From Anaerolineaceae bacterium (GTDB lineage Bacteria > Chloroflexota > Anaerolineae > Anaerolineales > Anaerolineaceae): a stretch of 64,000 bases of DNA. Position numbers and translations under genes: made by a program. Shown here one piece after another: positions 9,848-17,919 of this stretch (position 1 is the first letter of the stretch; each line of letters opens with the position of its first letter). The DNA is taken from NCBI GenBank assembly GCA_002702705.1, contig PABH01000035.1, positions 1-64,000 of the forward strand. The letters are read 5' to 3'. Under the pieces are notes generated by a model. That model was given only the letters and a program-made list of their open reading frames with translations, ran no database searches and was not told the origin of the DNA.

Positions 9848-11598
9848 ATGTCCTCTCGTTTATTGGCCGCCTTACGTGACTTTATCAATCAGGAACAAGA
9901 TACCCAGAACAAACAGGTGATTGAGTTATGGAATCAACCTATTGTTCAAAGGGTGATGTCCGGGGAGGCCATCAATGATATTACTATCCTATCCGTCAGC
10001 CCGTACCAGGCACGGTTAAGTTTCAGGCAGAACTTTTCCAAATTTCGACCGAATGATAACTTAAGGCTCAGTTTTGACGCACCGAATTCCGGTTTTTCCG
10101 TACCGTGTGTATTGGAAGCAGAGGAGGGGGATGAACTGATTGTCTCACCGGGTTTTCGTTCCTCTTTTAACACCTTAACTGAAGGAAATGGTACACCCTC
10201 GACCGTGACAAGGTGGATGTTCGTTTTATTTTGCTGGGTGTGTTGGAGGCGGCGCGGGAAAACCCGGAACGATTAAACCTGTTCGCGGGGATCTTGCAGG
10301 GCAGTGAACAGCCGGATTTTGACTCTGGGCGTTTGGAAAAGGCTGGCCAGTTTTTAGAAGGGCTGGGATTTAATGAAAGCCAAACCGAAGCCTTTCAAAA
10401 AGCTTATGCTGCCAAAAACTACTATCTTATTCAGGGACCGCCGGGGACGGGAAAAACCAGGGTTTTGGCGCAGCTGGCAAAACAACTGGCATCGGAAGGT
10501 CAGCGGGTTTTGGTGACTGCCTTTACGCACCGGGCCATCAATAACGCCTTACGCACGATTGGTCAAAAGACTATGTATCCCCATGTGATTAAGATTGGCT
10601 CTTATAAATACGCGGATGATCTTTCATGGGGTGCCTGGCAGATACCCAATTATGAAAAACTAAACCGCAGTCCCTACCGTCCCAGCTCACGTGGAGTGAT
10701 CATTGGGGCGACAATTTTTTCCCTGCATACTGCTCGTTTACAGGAAATGCAGTTTGATACCGTCATCTTTGATGAAGCGGGACAGGTAACCCTGCCCCTG
10801 GCTCTGGGCGGTTTGCTGCAAGCAGAAAAAGCCATTTTTATTGGCGATCACCAACAAATGGCACCGGTTATCGTGGCAGAACATACTTTGGATTGGGTGA
10901 AAAAATCGATCTTTGAATCCGTTTTTCCGCATGCGCCCGGCACGATGTTGGAAACCACCTACCGGATGAATGAGGCCATCAATGCCTTTCCCAGTACCGC
11001 TTTTTACAGGTGAAAACTGCGGCCCGATATCGGTATCAAGGACCAGCGTCTGGTTTTTACGCAACCCCTACGGCAGTTTACTGAAATCTTAAATCCGGAT
11101 TTGCCGGAAGTGTTTGTGGAAATGGACCACGTGGATAACACCATGCGTTCCCTCGAAGAAGCGCGGTTGGCTGCCCAATTGGCAGCTGAAGCCTTTTTTT
11201 GTGGTGTGCCGGTTGAGGAGATGGCTGTTGTGGCCCCTTTTCGGGCGCAGGGGCGTTTGATTCGCCAATATTTACAAGAGATTGCCAGAGAACAAGACAC
11301 ACCGGCTTTAACAAGGATTGTGGTGGATACGGTTGAGCGTATTCAGGGGCAGGAGCGGGATCTGGTAATTTTATCGCTGGTCACCAGTGATGTGAGTTTT
11401 GCGGCTGAGCGGGCCGATTTTTATTTTCAACCAAACCGTTTAAATGTTGCCATTACCCGTGCCCGTAAAAAGCGCATCATTTTGGGTAACCCTCTTTTGT
11501 TTGAAACCCAACCCCTAGACCCCGCTTTGTTAACCTGGGTACATTTGTTTCGCAACTTATATGAACAAAGCACAGTGGTGAGGGAAGTGAAAAGTTAA
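9848..11598 (+). pseudogene. Dna2/UPF1-like superfamily 1 helicase, frameshift plus in-frame TGA
   Basis: A superfamily 1 helicase reading frame is split in three. All core motifs survive: GPPGTGKTR (motif I), DEAGQ (II), GDHQQMAP (III), a V-DTVERIQGQE stretch (V) and LNVAITRARKK (VI). The frame shifts by -1 near 10188-10195: EGN in one frame joins KWYTLDRDKVD in the next. After FYR an in-frame TGA at 11011-11013 interrupts the frame, which then runs open to 11598. GGA to TGA is the simplest explanation. Without the two lesions the product would be about 580 residues. TGA ends other genes here, so recoding is unlikely. The choice is recent pseudogene or sequence error. The start is uncertain (GAGAGG abuts the ATG). 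Confidence 0.8.
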
Positions 11599-11603
11599 AA
11601 GTA

Positions 11604-11688
11604 AGAAACGAAAAACGAAAAACGAAAAACGAAAAACTAAAAACTAAAAACTAAAAACTAAAAACTAAAAACTAAAAACTAAAAACGA
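11604..11688 (+). repeat. 7-bp tandem repeat (AAAAACG/AAAAACT, about 11-12 units)
   Basis: Directly after the helicase stop the sequence repeats a 7-mer: three AAAAACG units, seven AAAAACT units and one more AAAAACG. It is a simple-sequence block with no coding potential. Confidence 0.9.
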
Positions 11689-11730
11689 ATACCCCTGTGG
11701 GTACAAGCAACTAAAAATTGGGGAATCGCC

Positions 11731-11785
11731 CCTTCGGGAGGGTGAATTAAAAACCCAGCCAAATAAGAATTGACCCTCCCGAAGG
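11731..11785. repeat. CTTCGGGAGGG inverted repeat (family E)
   Basis: CCTTCGGGAGGGT (11731-11743) and ACCCTCCCGAAGG (11773-11785) are perfect 13-bp inverted repeats around 29 bp. The rest of the gene-free stretch 11690-11959 shows nothing further. Confidence 0.7.
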
Positions 11786-11959
11786 TTGAATTTAATTCCA
11801 GCTTATTTGCAAAGTAGATCTTCTGAAAGCTAGAATTGCCTTAAAGTAAGACTTCGCTTAATTATCGATAGAAATCGATATCAGTAAACTGCCCCCCTAA
11901 TGACACTGAAAAAATAAAAACCGGGGTTGAGTTAAATGTTCTCGTCTAGTTTCTTGTTT

Positions 11960-12862
11960 TTATTTTCCTAGATTGTTTATGTTTTGAATAACATCTTGAG
12001 AAATTTCTTCAGCTTGAGATACTTTTAGTGTACGCAAGTTTGCTTGCATCCGTGAGCCATCATCTCTTGTAATCCATTCTTCTGATCTAATTAAGTGACC
12101 TGTTTCCCAGTTGTAATAATGGGTGGTTTCTAGTTTAACCATATTTGCTTCTTCCCATCCGTTAAATGGCATAGGAGATGGAAATTGGAGAATGGAAGTA
12201 ACTGTAACAATTCTAACCCCATCTTCATTAAGATAATCCACATTTGTGCCGGATGAATTAGCTAACGAAATAAGATCATCTAAAAATTTCATCTCCACCA
12301 AAAAGGGAAAATCTAAAGTATTTAATTGGTCTGAATTGATTTCTTTCCATTGTTTTCCATTACTCAATAAAGCTGAATAATACTCTTCTCCATTTGTATT
12401 TTTTCCTTGGGTATAAACAACATCAAAACCAAGTTCTTCATTAACCAGAACCCAATGGCTTAATACATAATCTTCATAAATAACTTGACCCGTTTCAGGA
12501 ACAACCGCATTTTCAACTTCTAAAAATGAAATGTTTTCTTTACGTATCTCAACCCACCCCGGCTTTAGCAGCGTTCCATTTATTTTTTCTCTTAATAAAT
12601 CTCGAACGGTTACTAAATCTGTTGGTTCTTCCTTTTCCACTATGTTTGGTTCAATCGAGCTTGTTCCAGGATTGACATTCTCAGTTACAGTAGAAATTTT
12701 TTCTTCTGTAACTGTACTTATTACAGTAGGTGAAACATCTGCTGTTGATTCTCCATTGACTGATGCAGTAACACTTTCAAACGGCTTGTTTATTACCAAA
12801 ACAATCAAAGTTGCCACTGCAAGGATCAAAATTGTTAAAGTGATTAAGTTTCTTCTTATCAT
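11960..12862 (-). CDS. Conserved hypothetical protein with N-terminal membrane anchor
   Basis: A 300-residue protein not recognised by family. Residues 5-25 form a signal anchor, residues 30-85 a Thr/Ser/Glu/Val-rich low-complexity linker, and residues 85-300 a globular extracytoplasmic part with many aromatic residues and alternating beta pattern. The start is backed by AAAGGGG. It is single, on the same strand as the YceI gene beyond it. Such linker-plus-domain surface proteins recur in the window (13102, 23592, 55414). No function assigned. Confidence 0.6.
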   Translation of the reverse strand: MIRRNLITLTILILAVATLIVLVINKPFESVTASVNGESTADVSPTVISTVTEEKISTVTENVNPGTSSIEPNIVEKEEPTDLVTVRDLLREKINGTLLKPGWVEIRKENISFLEVENAVVPETGQVIYEDYVLSHWVLVNEELGFDVVYTQGKNTNGEEYYSALLSNGKQWKEINSDQLNTLDFPFLVEMKFLDDLISLANSSGTNVDYLNEDGVRIVTVTSILQFPSPMPFNGWEEANMVKLETTHYYNWETGHLIRSEEWITRDDGSRMQANLRTLKVSQAEEISQDVIQNINNLGK

Positions 12863-13101
12863 AATTAATCCCCTTTCTAGGATTTTACAAACCTACAATC
12901 AAATTTATGTGAAGAAAACACATTTGCATTGTAAATAATATTGGACAACGAGTCAATTGATCTTTTTAAAAGGAATGATGGCAAATTCATAGCCAATACC
13001 TGAAAGTAGCTACGTTTGCCATCCAATGAACGTAAAAGGAGACAGAAAGATAAATAGATAGGGATATGACTTTTTTTTAAGTAATAAAGTTCCTCTTTAT
13101 C

Positions 13102-13839
13102 TTATGGTCGGGCAACAAAATCAAAGGTGAGTTTTACCTCGTCTTCGGTATTAAGAATGCCCAAAATGGATATGGGTCCCACGCCAAAATCACTCATCAG
13201 AATGGTGGTTGTTGCAGAGCCAGTCAGGGTATTTTCCGCGAAGGAGGCGGTTACATCAAATGTTACCGGTTTGGTGGTTTCCCGTACCGTTAAGTTACCG
13301 GTTACTGAAAAGGTGTAGGCTTCACCGGGAACGTAGTTTTCCGGCAAGTTGGTGATCTCGGTTGGTTCAAAAGTCGCAATGGGATATTTATCGGATTCCA
13401 ACCATTGTCCGCGAATCGCCCCATCCCGGCGGTTGCTGTCAGATTTAAATTCACTGATATCGATGGTGATGGTGCCAATCTGACTGAGTGGTGGATTGGC
13501 TGGATTAGCAGTAATTTCGCCGTTGATATTACTGGTGACACCAACCGCTACTTGAAAACGGTTGTTTTGATTAATAAAAGTTTCTCCTACTTCATAAGTC
13601 ACCGTTGATTCATCAGGTACGATATTTAACAATATGGTTTCTTCTCCGGTGGTTGGAATGGTTTCAGTGGGAGCGTTTTCGGTAGGTTGTGTGGTTTCGG
13701 TAGAAATGACCACAGTGGGCTCGGTTGGTTCAGCAGGTTCTTCCACGGATAGGGTTGGGACTTCAGTAGTTAAAGCAGGTTGGCAGGCAGCCAAGACCAG
13801 TAAAAATATCACCATCAGTGGGAATATCAATTTTTTCAT
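13102..13839 (-). CDS. YceI-family lipoprotein
   Basis: A 245-residue lipoprotein with lipobox LAAC (Cys19) and then a Thr/Glu/Pro-rich spacer (20-70). A YceI-like domain from about 75 to the end includes the family stretches SNINGEI, WLESDKYPIATFEPTEI, VTGNLTVRETTKPVTFDV and F-G(V)GP. YceI proteins form a lipocalin-like barrel that binds isoprenoid-type lipids. The protein would sit on the outside of the membrane. AGGAG precedes the ATG. Monocistronic. Confidence 0.85.
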   Translation of the reverse strand: MKKLIFPLMVIFLLVLAACQPALTTEVPTLSVEEPAEPTEPTVVISTETTQPTENAPTETIPTTGEETILLNIVPDESTVTYEVGETFINQNNRFQVAVGVTSNINGEITANPANPPLSQIGTITIDISEFKSDSNRRDGAIRGQWLESDKYPIATFEPTEITNLPENYVPGEAYTFSVTGNLTVRETTKPVTFDVTASFAENTLTGSATTTILMSDFGVGPISILGILNTEDEVKLTFDFVARP

Positions 13840-13966
13840 TTTAATCTCCTATGTCGGTTTAATAAGACAAATGTAGTCCGATTATAGTGGGTGTATGAGT
13901 GCAAATTGTTTCGATGTCTAATGTTTTTGTTTTTCATTTTTTATTTTTCACTGCTCTCCTTCGTGA

Positions 13967-14060
13967 TACAATCAACCTTTACAGGATTGGTGGAGGACCA
14001 AACTTGTACTTCATTCCCATCAAACCTGGCCAGGGTTGATATGAATGAGGAGTTTATGCG
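13967..14060 (+). promoter_or_regulatory. gatB promoter -10 and possible structured leader
   Basis: A TACAAT (13967-13972) is followed by a leader in which ATCAACC (13971-13977) can pair with GGTTGAT (14034-14040), and AACCTGGCCAGGGTT (14023-14037) is a local hairpin. No known riboswitch class was recognised. Confidence 0.3.
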
Positions 14061-14072
14061 GTGAGGTGAACG

Positions 14073-15533
14073 ATGAAATATGAAGCTGTGATCGGTCTGG
14101 AAGTTCATGCCGAAATGCAAACCGAATCAAAAATGTTTTGCGGCTGCCCGGTTGTGGACGCAACGACAGCAGAACCCAATACGGCTGTTTGCCCGGTCTG
14201 TTGTGGTATGCCTGGTGTTTTACCTGTGGTGAACCAGAAAGCAGTGGAATATGCCTTGCGGGTGGCGCTGGCCCTGGATTGTGAAATCGCCCATACCAGC
14301 ATTTTTGCACGAAAGAATTATTTTTATCCGGATTTGCCAAAAGGCTATCAGATTTCTCAGTATGAATACCCGCTGGCTCAATTTGGCAAATTAACGATTG
14401 AGACCAGCGCGGGTGAACGTACAATTAATATCACCCGAGTCCATATGGAAGAAGATACCGGAAAATTAACCCATATCACCCCGCCGGAGGGAGACCCATA
14501 CAGCCTTGTGGATTTGAATCGGGCTGGTGTTTCCCTGTTAGAAATTGTTTCAGAGCCCGAGATGCACTCTGCTGAAGAAGCGGTCAGTTATGGCACTTCC
14601 CTGCGGGATATTGTGCGGGCTTTGGGGGTTAATTCCGGTGACATGGAGAAAGGTGTTATTCGTTTTGAAGCAAATGTTTCCATCCGTCCAGTTGGTTCCG
14701 ATGTTCTGGGTACCCGAGTTGAAATAAAAAACCTGAACACCTTCCGCGGCATGGAGCGGGCCATCCAGTATGAAATTGAACGCCAAAGTGCGATCTTAGA
14801 CCAAGGTGGTTTAATTCAACAAGAAACCCTGGGTTGGGACGAAACACGCGGTGAAACGTACTCCCAACGCAGCAAAGAAGAAGCGCATGATTACCGCTAT
14901 TTTCCCGAACCGGACCTGCCACCCCTGGTGGTGGAGACAACCTGGATTGACGAAATTCGAGCCAGCCTACCGGAACTGCCGCGTGCTCGTTATCTCCGGT
15001 TTATGAAAGAATATGACTTAAGTGTGGCCGATGCCAAACAAATCTCTGCTGATCCGGTGACCGCTGCCTATTACGAACAGGCAGTACGGGATGGAAAAAA
15101 TCTTTCTCCGAAAACGATCGCCAATTGGATGACCGGCCCTCTTTTTGCCTGGTTAAACAGCAGCGGTGAAAGAATAACGGAGATTAAAGTTAACCCGGAG
15201 ATGTTGGTAGGTCTGTTAGAAGCTATTGAGGTTGGAAAGATTAACCAACCTACCGCCAAAACAGTCCTCGAAGTTATGTTAAAAACCGGCCAGCATCCAA
15301 CCGATATCATTCGTGAACAAGGCTTGGAACAGGTTTCTGACCAGAGCCAGATTACGGAAATGGTAGCGCAGGTTCTTCGTGACCATCCTACCCAGTTGGA
15401 AGCTTACCTGGCAGGCAAAGAGACATTATCAAACTGGTTTTTCGGACAGGTAATGCGCGCCGCTCAGGGAAAAGCCAATCCTCAGCTTTTGCGACAGGAA
15501 CTTCAACGACAGTTAAAAACCGCTTCTGATTAA
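14073..15533 (+). CDS. gatB: Aspartyl/glutamyl-tRNA amidotransferase subunit B
   Basis: A 486-residue full-length GatB. It begins with the invariant YEAVIGLEVHAE and contains zinc-site cysteines in the stretch CGCP...CPVCCGMPG. The C-terminal third carries the tRNA-binding YqeY/tail domains ending with GKANPQLLRQEL. In complex with GatA and GatC it phosphorylates and amidates misacylated Glu-tRNA(Gln)/Asp-tRNA(Asn). gatC and gatA are 4.6 kb downstream, not adjacent. GAGGTG precedes the ATG. The next gene is glutamate dehydrogenase, separated by a terminator. Confidence 0.95.
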   Translation: MKYEAVIGLEVHAEMQTESKMFCGCPVVDATTAEPNTAVCPVCCGMPGVLPVVNQKAVEYALRVALALDCEIAHTSIFARKNYFYPDLPKGYQISQYEYPLAQFGKLTIETSAGERTINITRVHMEEDTGKLTHITPPEGDPYSLVDLNRAGVSLLEIVSEPEMHSAEEAVSYGTSLRDIVRALGVNSGDMEKGVIRFEANVSIRPVGSDVLGTRVEIKNLNTFRGMERAIQYEIERQSAILDQGGLIQQETLGWDETRGETYSQRSKEEAHDYRYFPEPDLPPLVVETTWIDEIRASLPELPRARYLRFMKEYDLSVADAKQISADPVTAAYYEQAVRDGKNLSPKTIANWMTGPLFAWLNSSGERITEIKVNPEMLVGLLEAIEVGKINQPTAKTVLEVMLKTGQHPTDIIREQGLEQVSDQSQITEMVAQVLRDHPTQLEAYLAGKETLSNWFFGQVMRAAQGKANPQLLRQELQRQLKTASD

Positions 15534-15617
15534 CCACAACTAATTTCATAAAAAGTTGTATGACATTTCACAATGCTTTTGAGATAGAGGTCACGGTGAT
15601 TGTAGATTTTTATCATA

Positions 15618-15646
15618 TTGACGCGGCCCTCTCATTTTGCTAACCT
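15618..15646 (+). promoter_or_regulatory. Promoter upstream of the glutamate dehydrogenase leader
   Basis: TTGACG (15618-15623), 17-nt spacer, TAACCT (15641-15646). Transcription would start near 15653 and meet a terminator at 15712-15748, before the dehydrogenase start at 15822. Confidence 0.45.
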
Positions 15647-15652
15647 ATCCAT

Positions 15653-15748
15653 TAGAAGCGAGAACGTGGAGGATAGAGTGAAGATCCTTATAAACCATCC
15701 CAAAAATTAATAAGCGGATACCAAACCGAGGTATCCGCTTATTCTTTT
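15653..15748 (+). ncRNA. Short terminated leader RNA before glutamate dehydrogenase
   Basis: The stretch runs from the predicted start to a strong terminator and is about 95 nt long. CTATCC (15643-15648) could pair with GGATAG (about 15671-15676), and GGAT/ATCC pairing competes with it. It is either a small RNA or an attenuator for the gene at 15822. No glutamine or other riboswitch signature was recognised. Confidence 0.35.
15712..15748 (+). terminator. Intrinsic terminator between gatB and glutamate dehydrogenase
   Basis: An 11-bp perfect stem AAGCGGATACC/GGTATCCGCTT has a 7-nt loop and is followed by ATTCTTTT. It could end gatB transcripts and also attenuate the downstream gene. Confidence 0.85.
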
Positions 15749-15821
15749 GTAAGGCTGAACTTTATGCTCACATTCGATAGAACCAATCAAAATTATTTCT
15801 TAGATACAGGAGAATTGCTCA

Positions 15822-17108
15822 ATGGCAGCAACAACCAATGCGTTTGAAATGGCGCAAGCCCAGTTTGATCAAGTAGCGGATAAACTTCAGCTCGACCAAG
15901 AAGTACGGGAAATTTTGCGCTGGCCCTTACGCGAATATCACTTCCGCATCCCCGTACGGATGGATGACGGTTCAATCCGTGTGTTTGAAGGTTTCCGAGT
16001 TCAGCATAATGATTCCCGCGGCCCTAACAAGGGTGGTATTCGTTTCCACCCGGCAGAAACCATCGACACGGTTCGTGCCCTGGCTACCTGGATGACCTGG
16101 AAATGCGCTGTGGTGGATATTCCCCTCGGTGGTGGAAAAGGCGGCGTGATCATTGATCCAGCTACTTTATCCATTGGTGAAAAAGAACGTTTGGTGCGCG
16201 GCTGGGTGCAGCAAATGTGGAAAAACATTGGTCCCCGCCAAGATGTTCCGGCTCCGGACGTGGGTACCACCCCACAAATGATGGGTTGGATGATGGATGA
16301 GTACTCTAAACTGGCTGGTCAATATACCCCTGGTGTCATCACCGGTAAACCGGTTGGAAATGGTGGTTCTTTGGGCCGTACCGAAGCTACCGGCTTTGGT
16401 GTAATCTATACCGTGCGCGAAGCTCTCAAACACTTGAAAATTGATCCAAAAACCTGCCGTGCAGCTATCCAAGGCTTTGGTAATGTGGCGCAATATGCAG
16501 CCATTGGCTTTATTGAATTTTTGGACGGCAGTGTGGTTTGTGTTTCTTATTGGGATCGTGAAGATCGTACTTCCTATACGGTTACCAAAGAAGATGGCCT
16601 TGATCCGCATTTCTTGATGTCAATCACCGATCAATATGGATCGATTGATAAAGTAAAAGCGATTGCTGCAGGTTATGTGATTGAACCAGGTGAAGCCTGG
16701 ATTTCCAAAGACGTAGATGTATTGATCCCTTCTGCATTAGAAGGCCAGATTAATGCTGAAACAGTTCACCAAATCAGCGATCGTGTTAAAGTAATTGCGG
16801 AAGGTGCCAACGGACCCACCACCCCCGAAGCAGACAAAGTTTTACAGGAAAAAGGCATCTTTATGATTCCGGATTTCCTTTGTAATGCTGGCGGTGTGAC
16901 TGTTTCTTACTTTGAAGCTGTTCAAAATGATATGAACTTCTACTGGTCCAAGGAAGAAGTTTTACAACGTGAAGATGAAAAAATGACCGCTGCCTTTAAG
17001 GCAGTATTGGATATGTCCTTACGCGAATCCGTTTACATGCGTGATGCAGCCTACATGGTTTCCATCGCCCGTGTTGTAAAAGCAATGGAATTACGCGGCT
17101 GGATCTAA
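15822..17108 (+). CDS. Glu/Leu/Phe/Val dehydrogenase (glutamate dehydrogenase type)
   Basis: A 428-residue hexameric-type amino acid dehydrogenase. The substrate-binding motif is MTWKCAV (Lys94) and the catalytic Lys106 lies in PLGGGKGGV. The DVPAPDVGT and GKP-x-x-NGGSLGR stretches mark glutamate dehydrogenases, and a Rossmann domain begins near QGFGNVAQ. It interconverts glutamate and 2-oxoglutarate plus ammonium. Length matches the family. AGGAG lies before the ATG, and codon use looks like a highly expressed gene. It has its own leader and is followed by a terminator. Confidence 0.92.
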   Translation: MAATTNAFEMAQAQFDQVADKLQLDQEVREILRWPLREYHFRIPVRMDDGSIRVFEGFRVQHNDSRGPNKGGIRFHPAETIDTVRALATWMTWKCAVVDIPLGGGKGGVIIDPATLSIGEKERLVRGWVQQMWKNIGPRQDVPAPDVGTTPQMMGWMMDEYSKLAGQYTPGVITGKPVGNGGSLGRTEATGFGVIYTVREALKHLKIDPKTCRAAIQGFGNVAQYAAIGFIEFLDGSVVCVSYWDREDRTSYTVTKEDGLDPHFLMSITDQYGSIDKVKAIAAGYVIEPGEAWISKDVDVLIPSALEGQINAETVHQISDRVKVIAEGANGPTTPEADKVLQEKGIFMIPDFLCNAGGVTVSYFEAVQNDMNFYWSKEEVLQREDEKMTAAFKAVLDMSLRESVYMRDAAYMVSIARVVKAMELRGWI

Positions 17109-17122
17109 GCTGTGGTGAAAGG

Positions 17123-17160
17123 AAAATAGTACTCCTCAATTTTGGGGAGTACTATTTTCC
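17123..17160 (+). terminator. Terminator of glutamate dehydrogenase
   Basis: AAAATAGTACTCC (17123-17135) pairs with GGAGTACTATTTT (17146-17158); T-rich exit. Confidence 0.85.
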
Positions 17161-17226
17161 CAAAAATCATCTATAATATACTTATTATTTAATCTTGTAA
17201 TTATTCCTCCCAATTTTACCCTGAGA

Positions 17227-17257
17227 GAGCAGAAGTGACTGGACACCACTTCTGCTC
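17227..17257. other. 11-bp intergenic hairpin
   Basis: GAGCAGAAGTG (17227-17237) pairs perfectly with CACTTCTGCTC (17247-17257). A TATAAT lies at 17172-17177, so a short transcript is possible. The run after the stem is CTCGCTTTAAAA, which is weak for a terminator. Confidence 0.4.
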
Positions 17258-17404
17258 CTCGCTTTAAAAAACAGTGAACAACGAAAAGTGAAGAGTGAAA
17301 AGTTTAGAATAAATTCACTTTTCGTTAATTGTTTTTAACGGCTCTTGAAATATGTTATAGTGGAATCAAATTTATACTGTTAATCGTTTAGAGAAAGGGT
17401 ACTC

Positions 17405-17917
17405 ATGACACCCAAAAAATTTTTATCAGTTATCGCCGGGTTTATTCTGGTTTCGGGCCTGGTTGCCATTCTATTATTTATGGTCAGGGACCGGCTTCCC
17501 CAATATCGCGATGATGATACACCGGCTGCGGTGGTGAGTAATTATTTAACAGCCATTCTTCGTGAAGATTATGAAACAGCCTACGATTATCTTGGTGAGT
17601 GGCCGGAAAAACCGGATTATGCTGTCTTTTTAGACCGGGTGAATGGCCTGACTGGCTATCAATTTTGTGTGGAAATTCCGGAATATCCGAGAGCTGATGT
17701 AGAGACAAAAACACCAACCACGGTTTATATCGAATCATACCAGTGTGACTCGGAATGGCAGGTAGATTGGGAAACCTATGATAAGGTTCAAATGGAACCC
17801 TATATTGGACCAAACGAAGCCAGATTAAAAGAGGTGGCTGGTTCCTGGAAGATTGAACAAATGCCGCTGCCATGGTGGGATGAAGCCTGGCTGCCGATAA
17901 ACACGGATAAGGAGTAA
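17405..17917 (+). CDS. Hypothetical membrane-anchored NTF2-like protein
   Basis: A 170-residue protein with one N-terminal helix (about 7-27) and an external domain of about 130 residues. The domain begins TPAAVVSNYLTAILREDYETAYDYL, a pattern typical of NTF2-like/DUF4878 repeats that act as small-ligand or cell-wall-associated modules. Family is tentative. The gene is directly upstream of the DUF5671 protein (2-nt gap), so they form an operon. The ribosome site AAAGGG is moderate. Confidence 0.6.
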   Translation: MTPKKFLSVIAGFILVSGLVAILLFMVRDRLPQYRDDDTPAAVVSNYLTAILREDYETAYDYLGEWPEKPDYAVFLDRVNGLTGYQFCVEIPEYPRADVETKTPTTVYIESYQCDSEWQVDWETYDKVQMEPYIGPNEARLKEVAGSWKIEQMPLPWWDEAWLPINTDKE

Positions 17918-17919
17918 CC

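Noticed and set aside
10185-10200. Programmed -1 frameshifting in the helicase
   Set aside because: The site lacks a canonical heptanucleotide slip (X-XXY-YYZ) and a downstream stem was not evident.
11011-11013. TGA recoding or selenocysteine in the helicase
   Set aside because: Helicases have no selenocysteine at this place, a frameshift also exists upstream, and TGA is a normal stop in neighbouring genes.
13967-14060. Riboswitch before gatB
   Set aside because: Only weak pairings seen; no known aptamer core such as TPP, SAM, cobalamin or T-box. Kept only as a low-confidence leader.
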